Source of the DNA: Stenotrophomonas maltophilia
GTDB lineage: Bacteria > Pseudomonadota > Gammaproteobacteria > Xanthomonadales > Xanthomonadaceae
NCBI GenBank assembly: GCA_002363385.1
Contig: DEVL01000003.1
Coordinates: forward strand, 682,505 to 746,504
Direction: 5' to 3'
DNA length: 64,000 nt
Shown here: positions 16,515-25,043 of the stretch, piece by piece
Position numbering within the stretch: the first letter of the stretch is position 1
How the letters are laid out: the number at the start of each line of letters is the position of its first letter
Translations under genes and position numbers: made by a program
Notes under the pieces: generated by a model
Told to the model about the DNA's origin: nothing
The model's input: only the letters and a program-made list of their open reading frames with translations
Databases searched by the model: none

Positions 16515-17018
16515 ATGTCCGCCCGTCATCTGTTGTGGCTGGCCCTGTTGCCCGCCGTGTCCGCCTTCGCCGCCGAAACCCCCGAACTGCAGCGCGCCGC
16601 CGGCACACCGCAGGCGGTCGGTGCGGCCCACACGCTGCGCCAGATTCCCGAAGCCTGCGCGCGGCTGGAAGGCGTGTTCACCGGTGAGGCGGCGCAGCCG
16701 TACAAGTTCGCGGTGGTCCGCACCAGCGAGCAGTGCCAGCCGCGTGCGCGTTTCGTTGATTACGACAAGGCGCAGCCGAGCGAAGCCAAGGGCTGGAAGC
16801 TCAATGATGTGATCCGCGTGCCGAATGCGTCGTGCCCGGCGCAGCAGGCAGTGGTGCGCGTGTGGCGGATGCCGGTCACCACCAAGCCGGAACTCGATGG
16901 GCAGGGCCAGTCGCGCATCTACCTGGAAGACGCCAAGAAGCAGGCGGCTGCCGGCAAGATTGCGCAGATCCCGATGTTTGCTGCGCAGATGAAGGTCGAA
17001 GGCAAGGCCTGCAACTGA
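16515..17018 (+). CDS. Conserved secreted protein, unknown function
   Basis: It is 167 residues with GGAG 8 bases before the ATG. A signal peptide (1-19, ending AFAA) leads a periplasmic protein with four Cys in the mature part (EACARLEG, SEQCQPR, NASCPAQ, final ACN), suggesting two disulfides. It holds no enzyme motif that I recognise. It ends just before a head-to-head pair of SMAG repeats that separates it from pfp. Confidence 0.7.
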   Translation: MSARHLLWLALLPAVSAFAAETPELQRAAGTPQAVGAAHTLRQIPEACARLEGVFTGEAAQPYKFAVVRTSEQCQPRARFVDYDKAQPSEAKGWKLNDVIRVPNASCPAQQAVVRVWRMPVTTKPELDGQGQSRIYLEDAKKQAAAGKIAQIPMFAAQMKVEGKACN

Positions 17019-17033
17019 TCTGATCACGCACCG

Positions 17034-17105
17034 GTAGCGCCGGCCGCTGGCCGGCGCCTCGGGATAGTTTGACGCCTGAAGGTGCCGGCCAGCGGCCGGC
17101 ACTAC
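17034..17105. repeat. Head-to-head pair of SMAG/REP palindromes
   Basis: One unit runs GTAG-stem-loop GCT (17034-17057) and its mirror runs stem-loop AGC-CTAC (17083-17105). The pair forms a larger inverted repeat between two convergent genes and can also act as a terminator. Confidence 0.85.
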
Positions 17106-17113
17106 CGGGTCGA

Positions 17114-18370
17114 TTACGCCTCGAAGGCAGGCAGCTTCTTCTTCACCGCCACGTTCTTCAGCGTCACGTACTTCGGCAACCCGTCGGGCCCGTAGGGCAA
17201 CGGGGCTTCCCCCTTGATCAGCGGGGCGAGATAGGCGCGGGCCTTGTCGGTGATGCCGAAGCCATCGCGGCGGATGAAGCCGGCCGGCATCTTCTTCTCG
17301 TGGTTGGCCACCTTGTGCAGCGGGGCTGCCTCGATCTTCCAGCGATAGGGCGTGTCGCTGGTGCGCACGATCACCGGCATCACCGCGTTCTGGCCCTTCA
17401 GCGCGAACTGCACCGCTGCCTTGCCCACCGCCTGCGCCTGCTCCCAATCGGTCTTGGAGGCCAGGTGGCGCGCCGAGCGCTGCAGGTAGTCGGGCAGGGT
17501 CCAGTGGACCTTGTAGCCCAGCCCATCCTTGACCCGCGCGGCCAGCTGCGAGGCCACGCCACCGAGCTGGGTATGCCCGAACGAATCGGTGCCGCCGCCG
17601 GCATCGGCGACGAAGCGGCCATCGGCGGTCTGGATGCCTTCGGAAGCAACCACCACGCAGTAGCCCACCCGCTCGACCACCTGTTTGACTTTGGCCAGGA
17701 ACGCGGCCTCGTCATACGCGCGCTCGGGCAGCAGGATGATGTGCGGGGCGTCATCGGCGCCCTTGCCGGCCAGGCCTGCGGCCGCCGCGAGCCAGCCGGC
17801 ATGACGGCCCATCGCCTCGTAGACGAACACCTTGGTCGAGGTCTCTGCCATCGCGGCCACGTCCAGCGCGGCTTCGCGCACGGAGACCGCGGTGTACTTG
17901 GCCGCCGAGCCGAAGCCCGGGCAGGTATCGGTCACCGCCAGATCGTTGTCGATGGTCTTGGGCACACCGATGCAGGTCAGGTCGTAGTCGAAGGCCTTGG
18001 CCAGCTGGGAGACCTTCCACGCGGTATCGGCCGAATCGTTGCCGCCGTTATAGAGGAACCAGCGCACGTCATGGGCACGCAGGACCTCGAGCAGGCGCTC
18101 GTACTTGGCCCGGTCGGCCTCCAGCGATTTGAGCTTGTAACGGCACGAGCCGAACGCGCCGCCGGGGGTGTGGGCGAGGGCGGCGATGGCGGCCGCGGTC
18201 TCCCTGGAGGTGTCGATCAGGTCTTCGCGGAGCGCGCCGAGGATGCCGTTGCGCGCGGCCAAGACCTTGATTCCTTTGGCCCTGGCCGTGCTGATGACCG
18301 CCGAGGCGGTGGCATTGATGACGGCGGTGACGCCACCTGACTGGGCGTAGAGGAGGGTACCTTTGGACAT
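17114..18370 (-). CDS. pfp: Pyrophosphate-dependent 6-phosphofructokinase
   Basis: It is 418 residues, the length of the Xanthomonas PPi-type enzyme; it converts fructose 6-phosphate and PPi reversibly to fructose 1,6-bisphosphate and Pi. PPi use is shown by GGND (109-112): Asp112 fills the place of the Gly that leaves room for ATP in ATP enzymes; and by Lys138 in PKTIDND, where ATP enzymes have Gly. The catalytic Asp141 and Asp143 are present. The open frame continues far upstream but the ATG at 18370 gives the natural MSKGTLLYAQSGG start. hppA and ppa nearby supply or consume its PPi. Confidence 0.95.
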   Translation of the reverse strand: MSKGTLLYAQSGGVTAVINATASAVISTARAKGIKVLAARNGILGALREDLIDTSRETAAAIAALAHTPGGAFGSCRYKLKSLEADRAKYERLLEVLRAHDVRWFLYNGGNDSADTAWKVSQLAKAFDYDLTCIGVPKTIDNDLAVTDTCPGFGSAAKYTAVSVREAALDVAAMAETSTKVFVYEAMGRHAGWLAAAAGLAGKGADDAPHIILLPERAYDEAAFLAKVKQVVERVGYCVVVASEGIQTADGRFVADAGGGTDSFGHTQLGGVASQLAARVKDGLGYKVHWTLPDYLQRSARHLASKTDWEQAQAVGKAAVQFALKGQNAVMPVIVRTSDTPYRWKIEAAPLHKVANHEKKMPAGFIRRDGFGITDKARAYLAPLIKGEAPLPYGPDGLPKYVTLKNVAVKKKLPAFEA

Positions 18371-18511
18371 GGTTCGACCTTGGTCTGGGGGGACGGACAT
18401 TGCAGAGACATTACCCGGATGGGGTAAAGTGCGCGTATTGCGGTGCAGCGTGATTGTGGACATTCCCGGGGCGCGCGCCCTCCGTTTTCTTACCAAGTTG
18501 GAGTCAGGTTG

Positions 18512-19075
18512 ATGCGATTGGTTCTGTTGGGACCGCCCGGTTCGGGCAAGGGGACACAGGCGACGCGCCTGAAGGAACACCTCGCCATTGCGCACATTTC
18601 CACCGGTGATCTGCTGCGGGCCGAAGTGGCCGCCGGCACCGAGCTGGGCAAGCAGGCCAAGGCCGTGATGGATGCCGGCAATCTGGTGTCCGACGACATC
18701 CTGCTGGGCATGCTCGAGTCGCGCCTGGGCCAGGACGATGTGGCCAATGGCTTCATCCTCGACGGTTACCCGCGCAACGTGGCCCAGGCCAATGCGCTCG
18801 ATACCCTGCTGGCCAAGATCGGCCAGCCGCTGGATGCCGTGGTGCAGCTGGACGTGCCGACCGAACTGCTGGTCGAGCGTATCGCCGGCCGCGCGGCCGA
18901 GCAGGGCCGTGCCGATGACAATCCCGAATCCGTGCGCCAGCGCCTGCAGGTCTACAACGACCAGACCGCGCCGGTGGTGGATTTCTATGCGGGCCGCGGC
19001 ACGCTCGCACGCGTGGATGGCGTGGGCGAACTGAACGATGTGGAAGCGCGCATCCGCGCCGCAATCCAGGCCTGA
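18512..19075 (+). CDS. adk: Adenylate kinase (short form)
   Basis: It is 187 residues from ATG 18512 (TTGGAG upstream). It interconverts ATP+AMP and 2 ADP. The P-loop GPPGSGKGT (7-15), the AMP-binding STGDLLR and DGYPRN, and a very short LID (AAEQGRADDNPE, near 131-142) without zinc Cys make it the short type, not the 214-residue type of E. coli. It is divergent from pfp, with 141 bases between the two start codons. Confidence 0.95.
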   Translation: MRLVLLGPPGSGKGTQATRLKEHLAIAHISTGDLLRAEVAAGTELGKQAKAVMDAGNLVSDDILLGMLESRLGQDDVANGFILDGYPRNVAQANALDTLLAKIGQPLDAVVQLDVPTELLVERIAGRAAEQGRADDNPESVRQRLQVYNDQTAPVVDFYAGRGTLARVDGVGELNDVEARIRAAIQA

Positions 19076-19408
19076 GCTGGTGGGTGCCGCTACGGCGGCA
19101 CCGCACCCGCATCGCATGTGCAGGGCCCGCAAACACACACGCCCGGCCCCCGAAGGGACCAGGCGTGTGGTTTGAAGGTGCCAGCGAGCGGGCTTGCTCA
19201 GAGCCCCGCAGCATGAGCCCCCCTGGGGATGGCCTCTTGGGGAGTAGGACCAATGGGGTACTGCGGCTGGCCGAGACAATTGTGTCCGTCTTCACAGTAC
19301 GGCGCTATCGGGAATTCCCCGACACCCCGCTGGACTTTTCTTATGGTCGACTAGGAGTTGTCTGACGGCGATCTCCATCGGCGATGGTGATCGGCGACAA
19401 TCGTACGC
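19076..19408. other. Structured intergenic region between adk and mpl
   Basis: These 333 bases carry a palindrome just after adk (GGGTGCCGC with its complement, 19082-19107 region), a candidate minus-strand RNA (listed separately), the palindromic ACAATTGT near 19277-19284 and a small hairpin around an EcoRI-type GAATTC (19309-19323 region). No coding frame is convincing. Confidence 0.5.
19134..19277 (-). ncRNA. Candidate small RNA with C-rich loops and 3' terminator-like hairpin
   Basis: On the minus strand, nested arms GCCAGC/GCTGGC and CCGCAG/CTGCGG enclose C-rich segments (ACCCCA, CTCCCCAAG, ATCCCCA), a GGGCT...AGCCC hairpin follows, and the 3' part is a long stem CACACGCC...GGCGTGTG with a TTCG loop, flanked by CAAAC and GTTTG. 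This architecture resembles base-pairing sRNAs that target G-rich ribosome sites. No clear promoter is visible and the T run has only three T, so the boundaries are approximate and the call is tentative. Confidence 0.35.
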
Positions 19409-20773
19409 ATGAGCACGATCCACATCCTTGGCATTGCAGGCACTTTCATGGGCGGCGTGGCCGCACTGGCGCGCGAGAAGGGCCATACGGTCCGCGGCAG
19501 CGACCAGGCGATCTACCCGCCGATGTCCACCCAGCTCGAACGCCTGGGCATCGCCCTGGATCCGGGCTACCGCGCCGACAGCGTGGCGCCGGACTGCGAC
19601 GAGGTGGTGATCGGCAATGCGCTGTCGCGTGGCAATCCCGCCGTGGAAGCGGTGCTGGATGCAGGCCAACGCTACATCTCCGGCGCCCAGTGGCTGTCCG
19701 AGCAGGTGCTGCCGGGCCGAGACACCCTGGCCGTCGCGGGCACCCACGGCAAGACCACCACCACCACCATCCTGACCTGGCTGCTGCACAGCGCCGGACG
19801 TGACCCCGGCTTCCTGATCGGCGGCGTGGCCGAGGACTTCGGCGTCTCCGCGCGCGTCGGCAGCGGCCGTGAGTTCGTGGTCGAGGCCGACGAGTACGAC
19901 ACCGCGTTTTTCGACAAGCGCAGCAAGTTCGTGCACTACCGGCCACTGGTGGCGATCCTGAACAACCTGGAATACGACCACGCCGATATCTTCCCGGACG
20001 TGGCCGCGATCCAGCGCCAGTTCCACCATCTGATCCGCACCGTCCCCGCGCGCGGGCGACTGATCGTCAATGGCGAAGACGCCTATCTCGCCGAAGTGTT
20101 GGCGATGGGCTGCTGGACCCCGGTGGAGCGCTTCGGTTTCGATCCTTCGCTGGAATGGCACGCCGAGCTGGTGCAGGCCGACGGCAGTGTGTTCGTCGTG
20201 CACCATCGTGGAAAGCGCGTCGGTGAAGTGCGCTGGTCGCTGCTCGGCCGCCACAACGTCCTCAACGGGTTGGCCGCCCTGGCTGCCGCGCACGCGGCCG
20301 GCGTCGAGCTGGCCACGGTGATCCCGGCGCTGGCCGCGTTCCGCAGCGTCAAGCGGCGGATGGAAGTGATCGGGCAGGCACGCGGCATCACCCTCTACGA
20401 CGATTTCGCGCATCACCCCACCGCGATCCGAACGACCCTCGATGGCCTGCGTGCCAAGGTGGGCGATGCCCGCATCGTGGTGGCGATGGAGCCACGCAGC
20501 AATTCCATGCGGCTTGGCGCACACGCGCAGGCGTTGGCGCCTTCGCTGGACGGTGCCGACGCGGTGGTGTTCCTGCATCGCCCCGAGCTGGCCTGGGATG
20601 CGGCCCGCGTGATCGCCGCCGTGCGTGGCCAGGCCCATGCCGTGCCGGATACCGATGCCTTGCTGGCCCAGCTGGGCGCGATCGCCGCCCCGGGCGACCA
20701 TGTGGTGTTCATGTCCAACGGCGGTTTCGATGGAGCGCCGCGCCGCTTCCTGGCGCAACTGCAGAAACCCTGA
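19409..20773 (+). CDS. mpl: UDP-N-acetylmuramate:L-Ala-gamma-D-Glu-meso-Dap ligase
   Basis: It is 454 residues. It reattaches the recycled tripeptide to UDP-MurNAc in the cytoplasm (cell-wall recycling). The Mur-ligase layout is complete: N-terminal IHILGIAGTFMGGVA, the ATP loop AGTHGKTTTTT-like segment (about 110-120), EADEYDTAFFDKRSKF, and the C-terminal YDDFAHHPTAI. The GTFMGG form and EADEYD separate Mpl from MurC. The LON-domain gene follows after 12 bases. Confidence 0.95.
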   Translation: MSTIHILGIAGTFMGGVAALAREKGHTVRGSDQAIYPPMSTQLERLGIALDPGYRADSVAPDCDEVVIGNALSRGNPAVEAVLDAGQRYISGAQWLSEQVLPGRDTLAVAGTHGKTTTTTILTWLLHSAGRDPGFLIGGVAEDFGVSARVGSGREFVVEADEYDTAFFDKRSKFVHYRPLVAILNNLEYDHADIFPDVAAIQRQFHHLIRTVPARGRLIVNGEDAYLAEVLAMGCWTPVERFGFDPSLEWHAELVQADGSVFVVHHRGKRVGEVRWSLLGRHNVLNGLAALAAAHAAGVELATVIPALAAFRSVKRRMEVIGQARGITLYDDFAHHPTAIRTTLDGLRAKVGDARIVVAMEPRSNSMRLGAHAQALAPSLDGADAVVFLHRPELAWDAARVIAAVRGQAHAVPDTDALLAQLGAIAAPGDHVVFMSNGGFDGAPRRFLAQLQKP

Positions 20774-20785
20774 GTACCGCCGGCC

Positions 20786-21364
20786 ATGACCGACACCGCT
20801 TCGCTGCCCCTGTTTCCCCTGCACACCGTGCTGCTGCCCGGCGCGGCGCTGGGCCTGCGGGTATTCGAACGCCGCTACCTGGACATGCTGCGCGAATGCA
20901 GCCGTGCGGGCACGGCCTTCGGTGTCTGCCTGATCCTGGACGGTGAGGAGGTCGGCGCGCCGGCGTTGCCGGCCGCCTATGGGGTCGAAGCGCGGATCGA
21001 GGATTTCGACGTGGGCGCCGATGGCGTGCTGGTACTGCGCCTGCGCGGCCAGCGTCGCTTCCATGTCGATCGGACCCGCGTGCGCGACAACGGGCTGATC
21101 ATTGCCCAAGTGACCTGGTGCGCCGCCGACAGCGATGACGAGCTGCAGCCCGAGCACGCGCTGATGGCGACCGTGCTGGAGCACATCATCGAGCAGGCCG
21201 GTGCGGCCTTCGCCCCGGTCAGCCCGGCGCAGATGGAGCAGGCCAGCTGGGTCGGCTGGCGCCTGGCCGAGCTGCTGCCGCTGCAGGACGCGCAACGCCT
21301 GCAACTGCTGCAACACGATGATCCGCACCAGCGCCTGCAGGCACTGCTGAACTGGATGCCGTAA
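20786..21364 (+). CDS. LON substrate-binding-domain protein (stand-alone)
   Basis: It is 192 residues, all of it the N-terminal LON (PUA-like) domain: LPLFPLHTVLLPGAALGLRVFERRYLDMLRE at 7-37, then GQRRFHVD in the middle. It lacks the ATPase and protease parts of Lon. Its role is unknown; such proteins are thought to bind peptides. It is probably co-transcribed with mpl, 12 bases apart. Confidence 0.88.
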   Translation: MTDTASLPLFPLHTVLLPGAALGLRVFERRYLDMLRECSRAGTAFGVCLILDGEEVGAPALPAAYGVEARIEDFDVGADGVLVLRLRGQRRFHVDRTRVRDNGLIIAQVTWCAADSDDELQPEHALMATVLEHIIEQAGAAFAPVSPAQMEQASWVGWRLAELLPLQDAQRLQLLQHDDPHQRLQALLNWMP

Positions 21365-21418
21365 CGCGCGGTCAGGCCCCGCGTCACGCGCCTCGGCCGG
21401 GCAGCCCGCTGCGCTGCA

Positions 21419-23422
21419 TCACTGGGCCGCAGGCAGGCGCACGCGCAGCACCGGCATCTCGGTTTCCGGGTGGGTATCGACCTGCTGCGGCAGGCCATCC
21501 AGTGCCTGGCGGACCGCATTGAGCGACGGGTCGATGCCGCGCATCGGCCGCCACATCCCGATCAGCTTGAAATGCTGCTGGTAGTGCAGGGTCTGTGCAC
21601 TGCCCAGCCACAGCGGTTCGTTGTCCGGCGCCGCCAGGCGTGCCGGTGCCGGCCACAGGCGCAGGGCGAAGATCTCATTGGGTGCATTGCCCGCACGCAG
21701 CATCAGCAGCGATTCGACCTGCGTATCCAGCGTGGCCGGCAGCACCGGTACCTTGTCCTTGTCGGAGGACTTGTCGAGCATCAGCAGCGCCTGCTCCCAG
21801 CCGGCCTGCGGCTGCACGCGCCAGCCCAGGCTTTCCAGTCGGCGCTGCAACGGAGCCAACGGACCGGCCACCTGCACATCCAGCGGCCAGCGCTGATCGT
21901 CGTCGAACTCATTGCGGCGCGAGGGCAGGTTCTGCCACTCGGTCGTCCACCAGGCCTGGGCGTCCAGCGGGGCCGGGGTCGGCTGGGCCGGCTCGAAGCG
22001 CGCCAGTTTCAGCGGGATGTTGCGCGGGGCATACCAGAGCGCCGCCACGGCGAAGGTGCCGTAGAACAGCCACGCCACCGGCTTGACCCAGAACGAGCGG
22101 TTGAAACGGCGGCGGTAGGCGATGCCCAGCACCAGCAGCCAGAACAGACCGAACAACATGCCGCCGATCACATCACTCAGCCAATGCGCGCCCAGGTAGA
22201 TGCGCGCGAAGCCGATCAGGCTGACGATGATGCCCGACAGCAGGTAAGGCCATACACGGGTACGCCCCGGCAGTTCGCGGGCGATCAGCACCGCGAAGAA
22301 CCCGAAGGTGATCGTGGCCATCGTCACCGAGACGGAGGGGAAGCCGAAGCCACTGCTCGCATCCGGCGGGCGGACCACGTCCACCGTCGCACCGAGCAGC
22401 TTGCACAGCGCCAGACCGAAGGCGAGCGCGGCCAGCCAGTGTGCGGCCGCCATCCAGCGTCGGCGCCAGAGCAGGTAGCCCATGCCGGCGGCCGTGGCTG
22501 GCAGCAGGACCTGCCAGGCCCCCAGCGAGGCCAGCGCGGCCATCGGGTAATCGGCCAGTGGATTGCGCAGGGCCAGCATCGCGTGATGCACGGCCAGATC
22601 CACCATCAGCGGTTCACCGTGCGCGACCACGGCCATCAGCAGGGCGAACCAGCCCCAGCCCAGCAACAGCAGCATCACGGCCAGCATCGCCAGCGGCACC
22701 GATTCACGGCGCTGCGGGTCGAACACCGCCACGGAATAACGGCCGAGAGTGGGGTGGCGCTGCGACCAGGCCAGCAGGCTGGCCAGCCAGCTGTCCATGC
22801 GCGAGGCTGACCAACGGTAGCCATACAGCACGATCGCCCAGACCAGGCCCATGATCACGCCGAGCAGGGCGAGCACCATCACCAGCCGGCCGGCGACCGC
22901 CGCGACCGCGTCATACGCTTCGCCGAGTACCCAGCCGGGCGCCAGGAACAGCACCGCCCAGGACAGACTGGCGATGCCGCTGGCCTGGATGTAGCGCGTC
23001 AGCGGCATCTTCATCATGCCGGCGATGGCCGGCACGAACGGGCGGATCGCGCCGACATAGCGCGCCACCAGGATGCTCTTGAAGGCATTGCGGCGGAACA
23101 TCGTCTCGCCACGGTCGAGCAGCTGCGGGTACTTGCTGAAGGGCCAGAAGCCGCGCAGGCGATCGCCCCAGCGGCGGCCGATCCAGTAGCTGATGCCGTC
23201 ACCGGCAAACGCGCCCAACGCGGCGCACGCCACCGCGTACGGCCCGGAGATCTGGCCCAGGCCGATGAACACACCCACGGCGAACAGCAGCGGCAACGCG
23301 GGCACGATCGCGCCCAGCACGATGACCGCATCGCAGAAGGCGATGAGGAAAATGACCGCACCGGCAAGCACGGGGTGAGCTGAGATCCACGCAAGCGTGG
23401 CATCGATCCATGACGAGTCCAT
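21419..23422 (-). CDS. DedA / PAP2 / LssY three-domain inner-membrane protein
   Basis: It is 667 residues. Residues 1-200 form a DedA domain (ARYVGAIRPFVPAIAGMMKM at 120-139), linked to lipid transport across the inner membrane. Residues of about 240-435 form a PAP2-type lipid phosphatase domain with K341...RP(351-352) and R407...H413...D417, but the middle motif reads FPSVSV (361-366), lacking the expected catalytic-triad His at 365. The C-terminus (about 450-667) is an LssY_C-type domain (LWLGSAQTLH). It is probably involved in envelope lipid phosphate handling, with possibly reduced or no phosphatase activity. Confidence 0.85.
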   Translation of the reverse strand: MDSSWIDATLAWISAHPVLAGAVIFLIAFCDAVIVLGAIVPALPLLFAVGVFIGLGQISGPYAVACAALGAFAGDGISYWIGRRWGDRLRGFWPFSKYPQLLDRGETMFRRNAFKSILVARYVGAIRPFVPAIAGMMKMPLTRYIQASGIASLSWAVLFLAPGWVLGEAYDAVAAVAGRLVMVLALLGVIMGLVWAIVLYGYRWSASRMDSWLASLLAWSQRHPTLGRYSVAVFDPQRRESVPLAMLAVMLLLLGWGWFALLMAVVAHGEPLMVDLAVHHAMLALRNPLADYPMAALASLGAWQVLLPATAAGMGYLLWRRRWMAAAHWLAALAFGLALCKLLGATVDVVRPPDASSGFGFPSVSVTMATITFGFFAVLIARELPGRTRVWPYLLSGIIVSLIGFARIYLGAHWLSDVIGGMLFGLFWLLVLGIAYRRRFNRSFWVKPVAWLFYGTFAVAALWYAPRNIPLKLARFEPAQPTPAPLDAQAWWTTEWQNLPSRRNEFDDDQRWPLDVQVAGPLAPLQRRLESLGWRVQPQAGWEQALLMLDKSSDKDKVPVLPATLDTQVESLLMLRAGNAPNEIFALRLWPAPARLAAPDNEPLWLGSAQTLHYQQHFKLIGMWRPMRGIDPSLNAVRQALDGLPQQVDTHPETEMPVLRVRLPAAQ

Positions 23423-23524
23423 CGGGGGATTATAGAGGGGGCAAAGTGACTGACTGCCCGCCAGACGCTGGGAATGTGCGGCATCTGCAGTGAATGAACG
23501 CGATCACCCGCCTAGAATGGCGGC

Positions 23525-24187
23525 ATGACACGCCCTGCCGACCCCGCGCCGACCGCCCTCAAAGCCGACAGTTTCGGCCGCATCCTGCTGATGGAGGAAG
23601 ACGGCCACCGCTTCGTGCGTCGTGATCTGGAGGCAACGCCCTGGTGGCTGCGGCTGCCGGCGTGGTGGCTGGCGCGGCGCGAGGCGCGCGCGCTGGCGCA
23701 TCTGGATGGCATGCCTGCCACGCCGCGGCTGCTGGGCTGGAACGGGCGCTGGCTGGACCGCAGCTTCATGGCAGGTGATGCCATGTACCAGCGTCCGCCG
23801 CATGGCGACCTGGCCTACTTCCGCGCGGCCCGACGTCTGCTGCAGCAGGTGCATCGCCACGGCATCGCACACAACGACCTGGCCAAGGAAGCCAACTGGC
23901 TGGTACGCGAGGATGGCTCGCCGGCCCTGATCGATTTCCAGCTGGCGGTGATCGGCGATCCGCGCTCACGCTGGATGCGCCTGCTTGCCCGCGAAGACCT
24001 GCGCCATCTGCTCAAGCACAAGCGGATGTACTGCCGGCAGTCGCTGACCCCGGTGGAAAAGCGGCTGCTCAAGCGCACCTCATGGGTGCGTGATGTGTGG
24101 TTCCGTACCGGCAAGCCGGTCTATCGCTTCGTGACGCGGAAAATCCTGCACTGGGAAGACAACGAAGGGCAGGGCCCCAAGCCGTGA
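23525..24187 (+). CDS. RIO/KdkA-like kinase
   Basis: It is 220 residues of a small protein-kinase-like fold: the catalytic loop HNDLAKEANW (Asp and Asn in the right places) and the metal-binding IDFQLA follow in order. The N-terminal lobe is short. Such proteins are grouped with RIO-like or lipopolysaccharide sugar kinases; the substrate is unknown. It is divergent from the DedA-PAP2 gene, about 100 bases away, which would fit an envelope role but does not show it. Confidence 0.72.
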   Translation: MTRPADPAPTALKADSFGRILLMEEDGHRFVRRDLEATPWWLRLPAWWLARREARALAHLDGMPATPRLLGWNGRWLDRSFMAGDAMYQRPPHGDLAYFRAARRLLQQVHRHGIAHNDLAKEANWLVREDGSPALIDFQLAVIGDPRSRWMRLLAREDLRHLLKHKRMYCRQSLTPVEKRLLKRTSWVRDVWFRTGKPVYRFVTRKILHWEDNEGQGPKP

Positions 24188-24256
24188 GCGCAGGCAGCGC
24201 GCACTCGCCGCAATGACCGGGCGAGCGGCCGGCTGACGCTGACCACGCGCAGGTGA

Positions 24257-24928
24257 TCAGCGCAGATCGAGAATCTGCTTCCCGTTGAAGCGGCGCTGCG
24301 CATCGAAATCGTAGGCGACCCGCAGCACCCCATCGTCCGCGCAGGCGTGACAGGTGCGCATCGGCGTGCTGTAGATCAGGCGCACGCCCCCATTGGGCAG
24401 CGCTTCGCTGCCGCTGGCGTCGGCCGGTGCGAACGGTGTGGCCTCCGGGTGTGCATCCAGGAACGGCTTGACCGTGGCGTCGGCGCGCGACATCTCCGGC
24501 AACACGTCCGCGTCCACATCCACCGTGTGTCCGGTGCTGTCGACCAGCAAGGTACCTTCGTTGGTGTTGGCGCGGAACGGATACTCAATGGTGGCGATGC
24601 CCACGCCGTCCTGGTTCCGCCATGCACTCACATAGCCGGGGTTGCCCTGCGCGCCCAGTTGATGCGCTGCCGCGATGGCCTGGGGACTGGCCTTGGCGGC
24701 CTGCATCGCCTTGGCCAGGCAATCATCAGCGACCCGTGCCTGGCCACGGCAGGCATCCACCTCACCATCCCAGATCGCCGCTTCGCTGAAAGGCGAGACG
24801 CCACCGGCGGTGCCCGGCACCGTGGCGGCCGCCGACGTGGCGGATGTTGCCGGATCGCCAGCGGGCTGGCAGGCCGCAACGCTCAGTACCAGGGCCAACG
24901 CGGTCAGGGGAAGGCGGATCGCCGTCAT
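24257..24928 (-). CDS. Lipoprotein, unknown function
   Basis: It is 223 residues with a lipobox SVAAC (Cys20). After a Ser/Thr/Ala-rich linker come DACRGQARVADDC and, near the end, RTCHACADDGVLRVAYDFD, where four residues form CHAC. Residues PFLDAHPEATPFAP and a final KQILDLR complete the chain. I recognise no family. The longer open frame overlaps the divergent SDR gene and is not used. Confidence 0.7.
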   Translation of the reverse strand: MTAIRLPLTALALVLSVAACQPAGDPATSATSAAATVPGTAGGVSPFSEAAIWDGEVDACRGQARVADDCLAKAMQAAKASPQAIAAAHQLGAQGNPGYVSAWRNQDGVGIATIEYPFRANTNEGTLLVDSTGHTVDVDADVLPEMSRADATVKPFLDAHPEATPFAPADASGSEALPNGGVRLIYSTPMRTCHACADDGVLRVAYDFDAQRRFNGKQILDLR

Positions 24929-25043
24929 GTCGCTGATTCCATGCAGAACGGAAGCAGCCAGTATCGACGCCGCGCATGAATCCGGCGTGTGCGCAGGGCG
25001 GCATAATGCGGGTCCATTGCAATCGCACTGAAGGAACCTGCGC

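Noticed and set aside
19231..19260. CTTGGGGAGTAGG resembles a conserved part of the yybP-ykoY manganese riboswitch on the plus strand.
   Set aside because: The second conserved arm of that riboswitch is not present downstream, and the next gene (mpl) is not a manganese or transport gene.
17114..19279. Very long open frame extending pfp by more than 300 residues.
   Set aside because: The extension runs antisense through adk and is unrelated to phosphofructokinase; the ATG at 18370 gives the family's natural start.
24257..24928. CHAC in the lipoprotein as a possible cytochrome c heme site.
   Set aside because: Heme c attachment needs CxxCH; the order here is C-H-A-C.
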